Positions 26,551 to 36,473 of a stretch of 64,000 bases of DNA are shown piece after piece. A program made the position numbers and the translations under genes. Position 1 is the first letter of the stretch. Each line of letters opens with the position of its first letter. The notes under the pieces are model-generated. The model was not told the DNA's origin and ran no database searches. It saw only the letters and a list, made by a program, of their open reading frames with translations. Source of the stretch: Burkholderia pseudomultivorans (GTDB taxonomy: Bacteria; Pseudomonadota; Gammaproteobacteria; Burkholderiales; Burkholderiaceae); the NCBI RefSeq assembly GCF_902499075.1, contig NZ_CABVPP010000012.1, positions 59,476 through 123,475 on the forward strand, read 5' to 3'.

Positions 26551-27060
26551 TCACGCTTCATCGCGCGTCCAGTGTGCGCGCAGCACGTCCTCGCCGTCGC
26601 GGTAGTTGATCGCGAGATCGCCGTGGTGCGCACGCAGCAGCGCTTCACCGAGGCGGCGGACCATGTGTACGCCCGTCGTTCGAACGATGAGCGATTCGGC
26701 GGATTTCTCGATGTCCATGATGCGTTCGAGTGCATGCTCGCTCGTCTCCAGATCGGCCTGATGCTCGAGTAACTTGAGAATCGTCGACCGGTGCGCTCGC
26801 AGATACTCGCCATGCAACACCAGTTCGCCCGCTGGCACGTTTTCCCGCATTCGCTTGCAGGCCGGGCATTCGAGTTGGCGCCCGTCGAGCGCGGTCGCGG
26901 ACCATGTCCAGCGGCCCGCGTCGCAGACCGCGCCGCAACCTTCGCAGACGTGGTCACCTGTCGGCCGCTTCGGATCACGGTAACTGTCCTTCGTATGCGG
27001 CTGCATGCGCTTGTCGCGGCGCAGATAATTTCGGCTGGGGCCGGTATGCGAACGCTTCAT
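26551..27060 (-). CDS. Zinc-ribbon protein of unknown function
   Basis: 169 residues. The N-terminus is basic (RNYLRRDKRMQPHTKDSY), followed by a four-cysteine zinc ribbon, HVCEGCGAVCDAGRW and ECPACKRMRENVPAG, then a helical half (SEHALERIMDIEKSAESLIV). The ribbon resembles that of NMD3-type proteins, and GEALLRAHHGDLAINYRDGED would fit a ribosome- or RNA-related role, but this is inference. It lies between the BON and ftsH genes in the same direction with short gaps (39 and 33 bases), so it shares their low-oxygen promoter. Confidence 0.7.
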   Translation of the reverse strand: MKRSHTGPSRNYLRRDKRMQPHTKDSYRDPKRPTGDHVCEGCGAVCDAGRWTWSATALDGRQLECPACKRMRENVPAGELVLHGEYLRAHRSTILKLLEHQADLETSEHALERIMDIEKSAESLIVRTTGVHMVRRLGEALLRAHHGDLAINYRDGEDVLRAHWTRDEA

Positions 27061-27099
27061 CGCTGTTTCTCCTGGTAGTAGACCGCACGTGCAAGCCGG

Positions 27100-27747
27100 T
27101 CAGGCTACGGTCAGCCGGTCGACGACTTCGCGCACGCCCCTGACCGACGCCGCCGCGCCGCACGCGGCACGCTTCTCCGCCAGCGACGCGACCGCGCCCG
27201 TCAGCGTGACAACGCCGTCGGCCGCGTCGATCGAGATTCCCGCGGATTCACGGTGCGCGCGGCGTGCAAGCGCCTCGGCGATCCGCGCGCCAACGTCCGG
27301 CACCGTGTGATCCGTCCGCACGCGGATACGGTTCGCCACGCCGACAACGCCGATCATCCGGCTCACCATCGCTTCCGCCGCCCGGCTCTGATACGCATGA
27401 TCGACTTCGCCATCGAGCGTCACGCAGCCGTGATCGACCTCGACGCTGATCTTGTGATCGCGCAACGCCTCCTGCCATCCGAGCGCGAATGTGATCGCGA
27501 TCGCCAGTTCCTGGTCCGCGCACGCGTTCTCCGGCGGGGCGACGTTCAGTTCGAGCACCAGCGCGCGCGCATCGGCGATATGCAGTGCCGTTTTCTGCGC
27601 CTCGAGCTTCTGGGCCCAGCTGTCGACCGTGCCGCGCAACGTCACAATCCGGTCGCGCACCTCGACGTCGATCCTCCGTGCATCGACCGCCGGGTTCCAG
27701 AACAACGCCTGCTCGACATCCTGCTTGAGTACTGCATCGGATTTCAT
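27100..27747 (-). CDS. Triple BON-domain protein
   Basis: 215 residues with three BON domains, each of about 65 residues: DVEQALFWNPAVDARRIDVEVRDRIVTLRG; AIAITFALGWQEALRDHKISV-x3-HGCVTLDG; ARIAEALARRAHRESAGISID-x4-GVVTLTG. BON domains bind phospholipid and stabilise the envelope, as in OsmY. There is no signal peptide, so this version may stay in the cytosol. A close homologue lies at 61542-62192. It heads the operon with the zinc-ribbon and ftsH genes behind the FNR-type box at 27840. Confidence 0.87.
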   Translation of the reverse strand: MKSDAVLKQDVEQALFWNPAVDARRIDVEVRDRIVTLRGTVDSWAQKLEAQKTALHIADARALVLELNVAPPENACADQELAIAITFALGWQEALRDHKISVEVDHGCVTLDGEVDHAYQSRAAEAMVSRMIGVVGVANRIRVRTDHTVPDVGARIAEALARRAHRESAGISIDAADGVVTLTGAVASLAEKRAACGAAASVRGVREVVDRLTVA

Positions 27748-27839
27748 GTCGGTCTCCCATCGGCCCGTGCCGGCCGCAAAGCATGCGAGCGAGCGCGTGC
27801 GGCACCGTGTACAGCATCGCGCACGGCCGCGCCGGCGGG

Positions 27840-27853
27840 TTGACGAGGATCAA
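27840..27853 (-). promoter_or_regulatory. FNR-type box for the BON-ftsH operon
   Basis: TTGAC-GAGG-ATCAA. A GATGCT hexamer lies 21 bases downstream on the minus strand (27813-27818), ahead of the start at 27747. Confidence 0.75.
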
Positions 27854-27908
27854 TCAAAGGCGGGCTGGCGGCAGAGGCCGTCGGGCAGGCGATGGCCGAT
27901 TTTGTCCG

Positions 27909-27922
27909 TTGACACAGATCAA
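27909..27922 (+). promoter_or_regulatory. FNR-type box for the first two-helix small protein
   Basis: TTGAC-ACAG-ATCAA, with GATCAT 21 bases downstream (27944-27949). The same box-hexamer arrangement recurs at 34999-35039. Confidence 0.82.
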
Positions 27923-28037
27923 CCGCGCAACGAGGCGCGACGCGATCATGAATCGGCGTACGTCGCGAAAACCGCCGCAACCGGCGCGTTTCGCATTCGT
28001 ACGACCGTCGACGTCCACCGCTTTCCGGGAGACCGTC

Positions 28038-28226
28038 ATGATCCACAAGCAGTACCGCATCGTGCTCGCGACGCTCAGCGTGTTCATCGCGATTGCGTCG
28101 CTGGTCGGCATCGTTCACGGGATGCTGTTCGACGAGGAAGTGTTCCGGTATTCGATCGTCACGCTGATCTCCAGCATCCTCGCGTTCGTCGTGCTGCTCA
28201 ATCCGGGGCCGGGCGATCGCCCGTAA
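28038..28226 (+). CDS. Small two-helix membrane protein, 62 aa
   Basis: 62 residues with two membrane helices (YRIVLATLSVFIAIASLVGIV and VTLISSILAFVVLLNP) joined by MLFDEEVFRYSI. It is a clear paralogue of the 73-residue protein at 35119. GGGAGA lies nine bases before the ATG. Its own FNR-type promoter precedes it, and the first export operon follows 220 bases later with a promoter of its own. Small proteins of this kind may adjust membrane complexes, but no function is known. Confidence 0.72.
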   Translation: MIHKQYRIVLATLSVFIAIASLVGIVHGMLFDEEVFRYSIVTLISSILAFVVLLNPGPGDRP

Positions 28227-28328
28227 CAGGCACCACGCGGTTGCGTCCGACGCGATCGCGAAACCTTCGGAGTCACGCCGCGACGCTTGCGTCAAGCGAG
28301 GGGCGGCTCGAAACGCATTCCCGCCCGA

Positions 28329-28342
28329 GTGACACAGATCAA
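28329..28342 (+). promoter_or_regulatory. FNR-type box for the first export operon
   Basis: GTGAC-ACAG-ATCAA, one mismatch in the first half-site. A good -10-like GATATA starts 21 bases later (28364-28369), ahead of the ATG at 28447. Confidence 0.75.
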
Positions 28343-28446
28343 GGGGAAACCCTGCAATCGTCGGATATAAGTGAATCCGAAGCGGCAGCGCCTGGAGGGC
28401 GACGCCATCCCGTATTCTCGCATTTCAGTATTCGACGAGGCATCCC

Positions 28447-29940
28447 ATGCGCGCTGCCGCGCCTGCTGTTCGCTTTCATCCTGCCGTCGTGCGGCGCATG
28501 CGTGCCATTGCGCTCGCGGCAGGCATGGGGCTGCTGTCGGGCTGCCTGTCGCTTGCGCCGCCGGACGAGCGCGCCGCCGCACCGATTCCCGCCTCCTTTC
28601 CGGATCCTTCCGCCGACGCGACGCCCGCGACGCCCGTGCCCGAGTGGCAGGCCTACTTCGTCGACGCACGGCTGCGTGCGTTGATCGGGCAGGCGCTCGC
28701 CGAGAACCGCGATCTGCGCGCGGCCGTTGCACGGGTCGAGCAGGCGCGGGCGGTCTACGGCATCCGCAGCGCCGATCAATGGCCGACGATCGGTGCGGGG
28801 GCAGCCTATGCACGGTTTCGCACGCCGGGCGGCTTCCTCACGCCTGCGCCCGTCATCGGCCAGCTCTACGAAGTCCAGCTGGCCGAGACGCAATGGGAGC
28901 TCGACTTCTGGGGACGCGTGCGCAACCTGAAGGACGCGGCGCTCCAGCGCTATCTCGCGAGCGACGCGGCGAAACGGGCGGTGACGCTGAGCGTCGTCAC
29001 CGGTGTCGCTAACGCAGATCTGAACCTGTGCGAAATCGACGAACGCATCGCGCTGACCCGCGCGACGATCGACACACGCCGCGAATCGCTGCGGATTTTC
29101 CGGCTTCGCCACGCGGCCGGCGCGATCTCCCGCCTCGACCTGACGCAATCGGAAATCCTGCTGCAGCAGGCGGAATCGCTCGGCGTCCAGTTGCAGCAAG
29201 CGCGCGCGACGGCGGCCGATGCGCTGGCGTTGCTCGTCGGTGCGCCGCCGGCGCTGGCCGACACGCCGCTCGCGCTCGACGACGGCGCGGTGCTGCCGTC
29301 GCTCGCCCCCGGCCTGCCGTCGTCGCTGCTGACCCGGCGCCCGGACGTGATCGCGGCGGAGCACGAACTGCAGGCGACCCGCGCGAACATCGGCGCGGCG
29401 CGCGCGGCATTCTTTCCGCGCATCGCTCTGACGAGCGCGATCGGCTCGGGAAGCAGCGCGCTGCATGACCTGCTGTCGTCCGGTGCGGGCGTGTGGTCGG
29501 TGATTCCGAACGTCACGCTGCCGCTCGTCGACGGCGGCCGCAACCGGTCGAATCTCGCGCTCTCGCACGCGCAACGCGACGAGGCGCTCGCGCAGTACGA
29601 GAAGACGCTACAGCGCGCGTTCCGCGACGTGTCCGATGCGCTCGCGGCGCGCCACTGGCTCGCCGACCAGGTCGCCATCGAGCGCGCCACGCTGGCGTCG
29701 CAGGCCGAGCGCGCACGCCTCGCGAAGCTGCGCTACGACAGCGGGGCAACCCGCTTCCTCGAAGTGCTCGATGCCCAACGGGACCTGATGAACGCCGAAC
29801 AGCAGCTGGTGATGACGCGCCGTGCGCTGCTGTCGAGCCGCGTCGCGCTGTACGGCGCGCTCGGCGGCGGCGAGATCGACACCGGCAAGACCACCGCGGC
29901 AACGGCTCCCATTTCGACAGACTCGGACAACACACCATGA
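28447..29940 (+). CDS. Outer-membrane efflux channel lipoprotein (NodT/OprM type)
   Basis: 497 residues. A lipoprotein signal ([16 protein letters not shown], cysteine just before LSLAPP) leads into two outer-membrane-factor repeats with long coiled-coil helices: [41 protein letters not shown] and [24 protein letters not shown]. It forms the trimeric exit duct for the adjoining ABC exporter. A later ATG at 28498 would also leave a full lipoprotein signal. It overlaps the next gene by ATGA at 29937-29940. Confidence 0.9.
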   Translation: MRAAAPAVRFHPAVVRRMRAIALAAGMGLLSGCLSLAPPDERAAAPIPASFPDPSADATPATPVPEWQAYFVDARLRALIGQALAENRDLRAAVARVEQARAVYGIRSADQWPTIGAGAAYARFRTPGGFLTPAPVIGQLYEVQLAETQWELDFWGRVRNLKDAALQRYLASDAAKRAVTLSVVTGVANADLNLCEIDERIALTRATIDTRRESLRIFRLRHAAGAISRLDLTQSEILLQQAESLGVQLQQARATAADALALLVGAPPALADTPLALDDGAVLPSLAPGLPSSLLTRRPDVIAAEHELQATRANIGAARAAFFPRIALTSAIGSGSSALHDLLSSGAGVWSVIPNVTLPLVDGGRNRSNLALSHAQRDEALAQYEKTLQRAFRDVSDALAARHWLADQVAIERATLASQAERARLAKLRYDSGATRFLEVLDAQRDLMNAEQQLVMTRRALLSSRVALYGALGGGEIDTGKTTAATAPISTDSDNTP

Positions 29941-31010
29941 AAACCATCCCGCGCCCTCTTCTGATCGGTGTCGGTGCGGCCGTGCTCGCGATCGGCCTCG
30001 CGTACTACGGGTGGACGCGCTGGCGCGACGGCCAGACGGATGCGGGGCTCGTCAGCGGCAACGGCCGCATCGAGGCGACCGAAATCGACGTCGCGACCAA
30101 GCTGCCGGGGCGCGTCACCGCCATGCTCGTCGACGAAGGAGACTTCGTGACGGCCGGCCAGCCGCTCGCACGCATGGACGTCGTCGTCCTTCAGGCGCAG
30201 CTCGACGAAGCACGGGCGCGCGAGCAACAGGCGGTGAACACCGCGGCGAGCATCGACGCGCAGGTCGCGCAGCGCCGCAGCGACAAGGCTGCGGCCGCGG
30301 CCGTCGTCGTGCAACGGGAAAGCGAGCTGGACGCGGCCACGCGACGGCTCGCGCGGTCCGAAACGCTGTCGCGCGACGGCGCGTCGTCGCTGCAGGAGCT
30401 GGACGACGATCGCGCGCGCGCCGGCAGCCTGCGCGCGACCGTGAACGCCGCGCGCGCGCAGGTGGAAGCGGCCCAGGCCGCCGTCGACGCAACGCGCGCC
30501 CAGCTCGTCGCGGCGCGCTCGGCCGTGACGGCCGCGCAGGCGACCGTCGCGCGCGTGCGGGCCGACATCGCGGACAGCGAGCTGACTTCGCCGCGCGACG
30601 GGCGTGTCCAGTACCGGATCGCGGAATCGGGCGAAGTCCTGCCGGCAGGCGGCAAGGTGCTCAACGTAGTCGACCTGTCCGACGTCTACATGACGTTCTT
30701 CCTGCCCGAAGCGGTCGTCGGCCGGGTGCCGCTCGGCGCCGACGTGCGGATCGTGCTCGATGCGGCGCCGGAATACGTGATTCCCGCACGCGTGTCCTAT
30801 GTGTCGAGCACCGCGCAGTTCACGCCGAAAACGGTCGAGACGGCCACCGAGCGGCAGAAGCTGATGTTCCGCGTCAAGGCACGCATCGATCGCGATCTGT
30901 TGCAGCGCCACCTGAAACTCGTGAAGACCGGACTGCCGGGCGTCGCGTGGCTGAAGACCGACCCGCGCGCGGGCTGGCCGGATCGCCTCGCGATCAGGGT
31001 GCCGCAATGA
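29937..31010 (+). CDS. HlyD-family periplasmic adaptor
   Basis: 357 residues with one N-terminal membrane anchor ([19 protein letters not shown]), a lipoyl-like half ([20 protein letters not shown]), a long Ala/Arg-rich coiled coil at about 85-200, and a beta barrel ([31 protein letters not shown]). It joins the inner-membrane ABC exporter to the outer-membrane channel. It matches YhiI/YbhG adaptors that work with RbbA-type double ATPases. It overlaps both neighbours by ATGA, so the operon is tightly coupled. Confidence 0.9.
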   Translation: MKTIPRPLLIGVGAAVLAIGLAYYGWTRWRDGQTDAGLVSGNGRIEATEIDVATKLPGRVTAMLVDEGDFVTAGQPLARMDVVVLQAQLDEARAREQQAVNTAASIDAQVAQRRSDKAAAAAVVVQRESELDAATRRLARSETLSRDGASSLQELDDDRARAGSLRATVNAARAQVEAAQAAVDATRAQLVAARSAVTAAQATVARVRADIADSELTSPRDGRVQYRIAESGEVLPAGGKVLNVVDLSDVYMTFFLPEAVVGRVPLGADVRIVLDAAPEYVIPARVSYVSSTAQFTPKTVETATERQKLMFRVKARIDRDLLQRHLKLVKTGLPGVAWLKTDPRAGWPDRLAIRVPQ

Positions 31011-33835
31011 ACGCGCCGACGCCCGCCGGCACCGATGCCGGAGCGATCGATCGTTCGCCGGTGTCGGCCGATCCGCGCATGGTCGCCCGGCTGTCCGCCG
31101 TCTCGCTGCGCTACGGCGACAAGTACGCGCTCGACGACGTGACCCTCGACATCCCGGCCGGCCGCATGATCGGGCTGATCGGGCCGGACGGCGTCGGCAA
31201 GTCGAGCCTGCTCGCGCTCGTGTCCGGCGCGCGCGCGATCCAGCAGGGGCGCGTATGGACGCTCGACGGCGACCTGGCGTCGCGCCGCCATCGCGCGCGC
31301 GCATGTCGGCGCATCGCCTACATGCCGCAGGGCCTCGGCCGCAACCTGTACGCGACTCTGTCGGTCGAGGAAAACCTGCAGTTTTTTGCGCGACTGTTCG
31401 GCCACGATGCCGCGGAGCGCCGTCGCCGGATCGACGCGCTGACGCAGAGCACCGGCCTGCAGCGGTTCCTCGATCGCCCGGCCGGCAAGCTGTCCGGCGG
31501 CATGAAGCAGAAGCTCGGCCTGTGCTGCGCGTTGATCCACGATCCCGACCTGTTGATCCTGGACGAGCCGACGACCGGCGTCGATCCGCTGTCGCGCGCG
31601 CAGTTCTGGGAACTGATCGGCCGCATTCGCGCCGCCCGCCCGGCGATGAGCGTGCTAGTCGCCACCGCGTACATGGACGAGGCCCGTCGCTTCGACCGGC
31701 TGATCGCGATGGACGCGGGCCGCGTGCTGGCAACCGGCAGCCCTGACGAGCTGCTCGAGCGCACCGGTTGCGACACGCTGGAAGCCGCGTTCATCGCGCT
31801 GCTGCCGGAGGCGCGCCGGCGAGGACACCAGTCGGTCGTGATCGAGCCGTTCCAGCCCGACCAGGCCGCCGGCTACGCGATCGAGGCCGACGCGTTGACG
31901 ATGCGGTTCGGCGATTTCGTCGCGGTCGACCACGTGAGCTTGCAGATCCGCCAAGGCGAAATCTTCGGCTTTCTCGGCTCCAACGGCTGCGGCAAGTCGA
32001 CGACGATGAAGATGCTCACCGGCCTGCTTCCCGCGTCCGAAGGCACGGCGACGCTGTTCGACCGGCCGGTCGCCACGAACGACATCGACACGCGCCGGCG
32101 CGTCGGCTATATGTCGCAGGGGTTTTCGCTCTACGGAGAACTGACCGTGCGGCAGAACCTCGTGCTGCACGCGCGCCTGTTCGGCGTGCCGGAACCGGAC
32201 GTGCCCGCACGCGTGACCGAAATGGTCGAGCGCTTCGGGCTGGCCGACGCGCTCGATGCGCTGCCCGAGCGCCTGCCGCTCGGGATGCGGCAGAGGCTGT
32301 CCCTGGCGGTCGCGATGGTGCACAAGCCCGAGCTGCTGATCCTGGACGAGCCGACCTCGGGCGTGGACCCAGTCGCGCGCGACGACTTCTGGCGGCTGAT
32401 GATCGCGCTCGCGCGCAACGATCGCGTCACCATCTTCATTTCCACGCACTTCATGAACGAGGCCGCACGGTGCGACCGCATCTCGCTGATGCATGCGGGC
32501 CGCGTGCTCGCGAGCGCAGCGCCGGCTGAACTGGTGCGCCTGCGCGGCGCGGCCACGCTCGAGGACGCGTTCATCGGCTACCTGAGCGATGCGCAGCATG
32601 CTGACGCTGACGGTGCGGAGGGCGCGGGCGGCGCGGCGGCCGATGCGCCGCCCGACGCCGGCTGGCTCGCGGCGCCCCTCGCGGCGGCCGGTGCCGCCCA
32701 CGCGGCCGCGTGGTTCAGCCCGGCACGCGCCGGCAGCTATCTGTGGCGCGAGGTGCTGGAATTGCGGCGCGATCCGTTGCGCGCGACGCTGGCGCTGTTC
32801 GGCTCGCTCGTGCTGATGTGCGTGATCAGCATCGGGATCAGTCTCGACGTCGACAACCTGACGTTCGCGGTGCTCGACCGCGATCAGTCGATCCTGAGCC
32901 AGGACTATGCGCAGAATCTGGCCGGGTCCCGCTACTTCGTGCCGCGCGCGCCGCTCGCGGACGACCGCGACATCGAGCGCCGCATGCGCCACGGCCAGCT
33001 GTCGCTCGCGCTCGAGATACCCCCCGGTTTCGCGCGCGACGTCGCGCGCGGGCACCGCGTGGAGATCGGCGCGTGGGTCGATGGCGCGATGCCGATGCGC
33101 GCGGAGACGATCCGCGGCTATGTGGCCGGCATGCACGAAAACTGGATGCGCGACCAGGCCAGGCGCCGGCTCGGCGTATCGCTCGTTCCGGCCGTGGATA
33201 TTGCGATCCGCTATCGCTACAACCCCGACGTCAAGAGCCTGCCGGCGATGATTCCGGCGATTATGCCGATGCTGCTGCTGATGCTGCCCGCGATGCTGAC
33301 GGCGCTCGCCGTCGTGCGGGAACGCGAACTCGGGTCGATAGTCAACCTGTACGTGACTCCCGTCACGCGCGCCGAATTCCTGCTCGGCAAGCAGGCACCA
33401 TACGTCATGCTGGCCATGCTGAACTTCCTGCTGATGGTCGTGCTGGCCGACGTCGTGTTCGGCGTGCGGATCAAGGGCAGTTTCGCAACGCTGGCGGCCG
33501 CCGTACTGATATTCAACGTCGTGGCCACCGGCATCGGGCTTTTCGCGTCGACGTTTACCCGCAGCCAGATCGCGGCGATTTTCATGACGATCGTCGGCAC
33601 GCTGATTCCGGTCGTGCAGTTCTCGGGCCTGCTCACGCCGCTATCGTCGCTCGAGGGCAGCGGCAAGTGGATTGGCACCGTCTATCCGGCCACTTACATG
33701 CTCGCGATCAGCCGCGGCGTCTACAACAAGACGCTCGGCCTGGCCGACCTGTCATCCCAGTTCTGGCCGATGCTCGCGTCCGTGCCGGTCATCCTGGTCA
33801 TGACCGGCGTTCTGCTGCGCAAGCAGGAGCGCTGA
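31007..33835 (+). CDS. ABC exporter with two ATPase domains fused to a permease (RbbA/YhiH-like)
   Basis: 942 residues. The first ATPase (about 27-260) has Walker [10 protein letters not shown], signature LSGGMKQKL and Walker [10 protein letters not shown]. The second (about 285-520) has [10 protein letters not shown], a changed signature [11 protein letters not shown] in place of LSGGQ, and LLILDEPTS. From about 580 on there is an ABC-2 permease with six helices ([39 protein letters not shown] and others). It probably drives drug or toxin export together with the HlyD and NodT proteins. The degenerate second signature suggests unequal nucleotide sites. Confidence 0.9.
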   Translation: MNAPTPAGTDAGAIDRSPVSADPRMVARLSAVSLRYGDKYALDDVTLDIPAGRMIGLIGPDGVGKSSLLALVSGARAIQQGRVWTLDGDLASRRHRARACRRIAYMPQGLGRNLYATLSVEENLQFFARLFGHDAAERRRRIDALTQSTGLQRFLDRPAGKLSGGMKQKLGLCCALIHDPDLLILDEPTTGVDPLSRAQFWELIGRIRAARPAMSVLVATAYMDEARRFDRLIAMDAGRVLATGSPDELLERTGCDTLEAAFIALLPEARRRGHQSVVIEPFQPDQAAGYAIEADALTMRFGDFVAVDHVSLQIRQGEIFGFLGSNGCGKSTTMKMLTGLLPASEGTATLFDRPVATNDIDTRRRVGYMSQGFSLYGELTVRQNLVLHARLFGVPEPDVPARVTEMVERFGLADALDALPERLPLGMRQRLSLAVAMVHKPELLILDEPTSGVDPVARDDFWRLMIALARNDRVTIFISTHFMNEAARCDRISLMHAGRVLASAAPAELVRLRGAATLEDAFIGYLSDAQHADADGAEGAGGAAADAPPDAGWLAAPLAAAGAAHAAAWFSPARAGSYLWREVLELRRDPLRATLALFGSLVLMCVISIGISLDVDNLTFAVLDRDQSILSQDYAQNLAGSRYFVPRAPLADDRDIERRMRHGQLSLALEIPPGFARDVARGHRVEIGAWVDGAMPMRAETIRGYVAGMHENWMRDQARRRLGVSLVPAVDIAIRYRYNPDVKSLPAMIPAIMPMLLLMLPAMLTALAVVRERELGSIVNLYVTPVTRAEFLLGKQAPYVMLAMLNFLLMVVLADVVFGVRIKGSFATLAAAVLIFNVVATGIGLFASTFTRSQIAAIFMTIVGTLIPVVQFSGLLTPLSSLEGSGKWIGTVYPATYMLAISRGVYNKTLGLADLSSQFWPMLASVPVILVMTGVLLRKQER

Positions 33836-33837
33836 CC

Positions 33838-34962
33838 ATGTCGCGCCTGCTCGTCATTTTCCGGCTCGGGGTCAAGGAATTGTGGAGCCTCGCTCGCGAC
33901 CCGATCCTGCTCGCGCTCATCGTCTACACGTTCAGCGCGTCGATCTACGTTGCCGCCACCGCTCGCCCGGAAACGCTGCACAAGGTGCCGATCGCGATCG
34001 TCGACGAGGATGCGTCGCCGCTGTCGGCGCGCATCGCGGCGGCGTTCTTCCCGCCGCAGTTCGCGCCGCCGCCGATCGTCGACGCCCGCGCCGCCGATCG
34101 CGGGCTCGACGACGGCGACTACACGTTCTCGCTCGACATTCCGCCCGACTTCCAGCGCGACGTGCTCGCCGGCCGCCACGCGACGGTCCAGCTCAACGTC
34201 GACGCAACCCGCATGACGCAGGCGTTCACCGGCGGCGGCTACATCCAGCAGATCGTATCGGGCGAGATCGATGCATTCGTGCGGCGCCATCGCGGCACGG
34301 CATTGCCGCCCGTCGATCTCGCGATGCGCATGCGCTTCAACCCGAATCTCGACGAAGTCCGGTTCGGCGCGCTGATGGAGCTGATCAACAACGTCACGAT
34401 GCTGTCGATGATCCTCACCGGGGCCGCACTGATTCGCGAGCGCGAGCACGGCACGATCGAGCATCTGCTCGTGATGCCGGTGACCGCGGCGGAAATCATG
34501 CTCGCGAAGGTGTGGTCGATGGGGCTCGTCGTCGCGGCGGCTGCCGTCGCGTCGCTGATGTTCGTCGTGGGCGGCGCGCTGCACGTGCCGATTCCCGGCT
34601 CCGTGTCGCTGTTCGTGGCCGGCATGGCGTTGCACCTGTTCGCGACGACATCGATGGGGATCTTCCTCGCGACGCTCGTGCGCAGCATGCCGCAGTTCGG
34701 CATGCTGCTCGTCCTCGTGCTGCTGCCGCTGCAACTGCTGTCGGGCGGACTGACGCCGCGCGAAAGCATGCCGTCCGTTGTACAGGACGTCATGTTGGTC
34801 GCGCCAACCACCCATTTCGTCGAGCTCGCGCAACGCATCCTGTATCGAGGTGCCGGGCTCGATGCGGTGTGGGCCCAGTTTGCCGCGCTGTTCGCGATCG
34901 GATGCGTGCTGTTCCTGCTGTCGCTGACGCGATTCCGCAAGACGATTGGTCAGATGACTTGA
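33838..34962 (+). CDS. ABC-2 type permease (YhhJ/YbhS-like)
   Basis: 374 residues with a helix near the N-terminus (PILLALIVYTFSASIYVAA), a periplasmic domain of about 150 residues, and five more helices (NNVTMLSMILTGAALI, LVVAAAAVASLMFVVG, SVSLFVAGMALHLFATT, FGMLLVLVLLPLQLLSGG, FAALFAIGCVLFLLSL). The RERE-HGTIEHLLVMPVTAAEI loop is typical of the family. It starts two bases after the RbbA-like gene and completes the first exporter, which then has two permease halves. Confidence 0.9.
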   Translation: MSRLLVIFRLGVKELWSLARDPILLALIVYTFSASIYVAATARPETLHKVPIAIVDEDASPLSARIAAAFFPPQFAPPPIVDARAADRGLDDGDYTFSLDIPPDFQRDVLAGRHATVQLNVDATRMTQAFTGGGYIQQIVSGEIDAFVRRHRGTALPPVDLAMRMRFNPNLDEVRFGALMELINNVTMLSMILTGAALIREREHGTIEHLLVMPVTAAEIMLAKVWSMGLVVAAAAVASLMFVVGGALHVPIPGSVSLFVAGMALHLFATTSMGIFLATLVRSMPQFGMLLVLVLLPLQLLSGGLTPRESMPSVVQDVMLVAPTTHFVELAQRILYRGAGLDAVWAQFAALFAIGCVLFLLSLTRFRKTIGQMT

Positions 34963-34998
34963 TCGGCGCGTCGCGACAGCGACGCCGGAATTCGTCCG

Positions 34999-35012
34999 TT
35001 GATACAGATCAA
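34999..35012 (+). promoter_or_regulatory. FNR-type box for the second export operon
   Basis: TTGAT-ACAG-ATCAA, the closest match to the canonical FNR site in the window. GATCAT follows after 21 bases (35034-35039). It drives the small membrane protein at 35119 and the genes coupled to it. Confidence 0.85.
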
Positions 35013-35118
35013 TCGTGCCGGCGCGCGGCACGCGATCATGACGCCATGTCTTGCGCAACCAGCGGCGGCTGCGTGGGCGGCACCGCCCTCCGCGACGCCC
35101 GCTTCCCGGGAGAACGTC

Positions 35119-35340
35119 ATGATGGGTCTGCCATACCGAAGCGCGCTTGCAACGTTCTGCGTGTTCATCGCGCTCGCCTCGCTGCTGGGCGTCGTGCACG
35201 CGATGCTGATCGACGAGCGGGTCGTCCCGTACGCGATCATCGCATTGGTGTCGGGCATCGTCGCGTTCGTCGCGCAGCCGGATCCGGCATCGTCCGGGCG
35301 ACAGCGGCACGGGCCGGACGCGCTGGATTCGCCATCATGA
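35119..35340 (+). CDS. Small two-helix membrane protein, 73 aa, paralogue of 28038
   Basis: 73 residues with two helices (YRSALATFCVFIALASLLGVV and YAIIALVSGIVAFVAQP) joined by HAMLIDERVV. It matches the 28038 protein along almost its whole length (ATxxVFIAxASLxGxVHxML), with a longer hydrophilic tail. It is first in the second export operon and overlaps the permease gene by ATGA at 35337-35340, which argues for a role with that transporter. No family function is known. Confidence 0.75.
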   Translation: MMGLPYRSALATFCVFIALASLLGVVHAMLIDERVVPYAIIALVSGIVAFVAQPDPASSGRQRHGPDALDSPS

Positions 35341-36473
35341 ACGGCATTTTCCGTCTCGCGTTCAAGCTGCTCGTCAACGACAGCGCGAAATTCACCGCGC
35401 TGACCGTCGGCATCACGTTCTCGGTGCTGCTGATGATCGAGATGACATCGCTGTTCGCCGGCATCCTGAACAAGTCGTCGGCGTCGGTCATCAATATCGG
35501 CGCGAAGGTCTGGGTGATGGATCCGGCCGTGAAGACGATCGCGAACAGCATCGGCATGCCCGACTACGTGCTCGACTCCGTGCGCAGCATCGATGGTGTC
35601 AAGTATGCGGTACCGCTCTATTCCGGCGGCGCGCTCGTCAAGCTGCGCTCCGGTACCTATCAGGCCGTGACGGTCGTCGGCCTCGACGACGCGAGCCTGC
35701 TCGGTCGCCCGACGATGCTGCAGGGCCGCATCGAGGACATCTACGCGGAAAACGGCTTCATCGCGATTCAGGATCCCGAGTTTCCGAAGCTCGAGAATCC
35801 GTCCGTCGGCACCGATTTCGAGTTGAACGATCATCGCGGCGTGATCGTCGGCATCGCGAAGGTCGCCGCGAGCGGATTGTTCGGCACGCCGACGCTTTAC
35901 ACTACCTACGCGCGCGCGATCCGCTACATTCCGTCGCCGCGCTTCACGACCTCGTACATCCTCGTCGAGCCGAAGTCGGATGCCGACGTCGCCCACATCA
36001 AGGCCGTCGTGCAATCGCTCGGCTATCGCGCATACACGCGCGACGAATTCATCGCGCAGATCGCGCGCTTCTACAAGTACGAGACGGGGCTCGGCACCAA
36101 CATCATGCTGATGACGATCATCAGCTTCATCATCGGCCTGTCGATTTCAGGCCAGACGTTCTATGCGTTCATCCTCGAGAACCTGGACAAGTTCGGTGCG
36201 CTGAAGGCGATCGGTGCGAAGAGCCGCGAGTTGGTCGCGATGATCCTGTTCCAGGCGACGTTCACCGCGCTGACCGGCTACGGCATCGGCGTCGGGCTGT
36301 GCGTGCTGATGATCAGTCTCGCGAAACTGCGGATTCCAGACTATGCGGCGCTCGTCACGTACGGCAACCTGTCGCTCGCGTTCGGGATGGTGGTCGTGAT
36401 CGCGACGATCTCGAGCTATCTCGGGGTGCGGCGCGTGTTGCGCATCGAGCCATTCGACATCTTCCGGGGATGA
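35337..36473 (+). CDS. FtsX/MacB-type ABC permease (DevC-like)
   Basis: 378 residues with four helices: one near the N-terminus (FTALTVGITFSVLLMIEMTSLFAG) and three at the end (LMTIISFIIGLSISGQTFYAF, FQATFTALTGYGIGVGLCVLM, LAFGMVVVIATISSYLGV). Between them is a periplasmic domain of about 200 residues. LDKFGALKAIGAKSRELVAMIL is the loop that contacts the ATPase. It works with the ATPase, HlyD and outer-membrane genes that follow, forming a DevBCA-like or MacAB-like export system, perhaps for lipids. Stop and next start overlap. Confidence 0.9.
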   Translation: MNGIFRLAFKLLVNDSAKFTALTVGITFSVLLMIEMTSLFAGILNKSSASVINIGAKVWVMDPAVKTIANSIGMPDYVLDSVRSIDGVKYAVPLYSGGALVKLRSGTYQAVTVVGLDDASLLGRPTMLQGRIEDIYAENGFIAIQDPEFPKLENPSVGTDFELNDHRGVIVGIAKVAASGLFGTPTLYTTYARAIRYIPSPRFTTSYILVEPKSDADVAHIKAVVQSLGYRAYTRDEFIAQIARFYKYETGLGTNIMLMTIISFIIGLSISGQTFYAFILENLDKFGALKAIGAKSRELVAMILFQATFTALTGYGIGVGLCVLMISLAKLRIPDYAALVTYGNLSLAFGMVVVIATISSYLGVRRVLRIEPFDIFRG

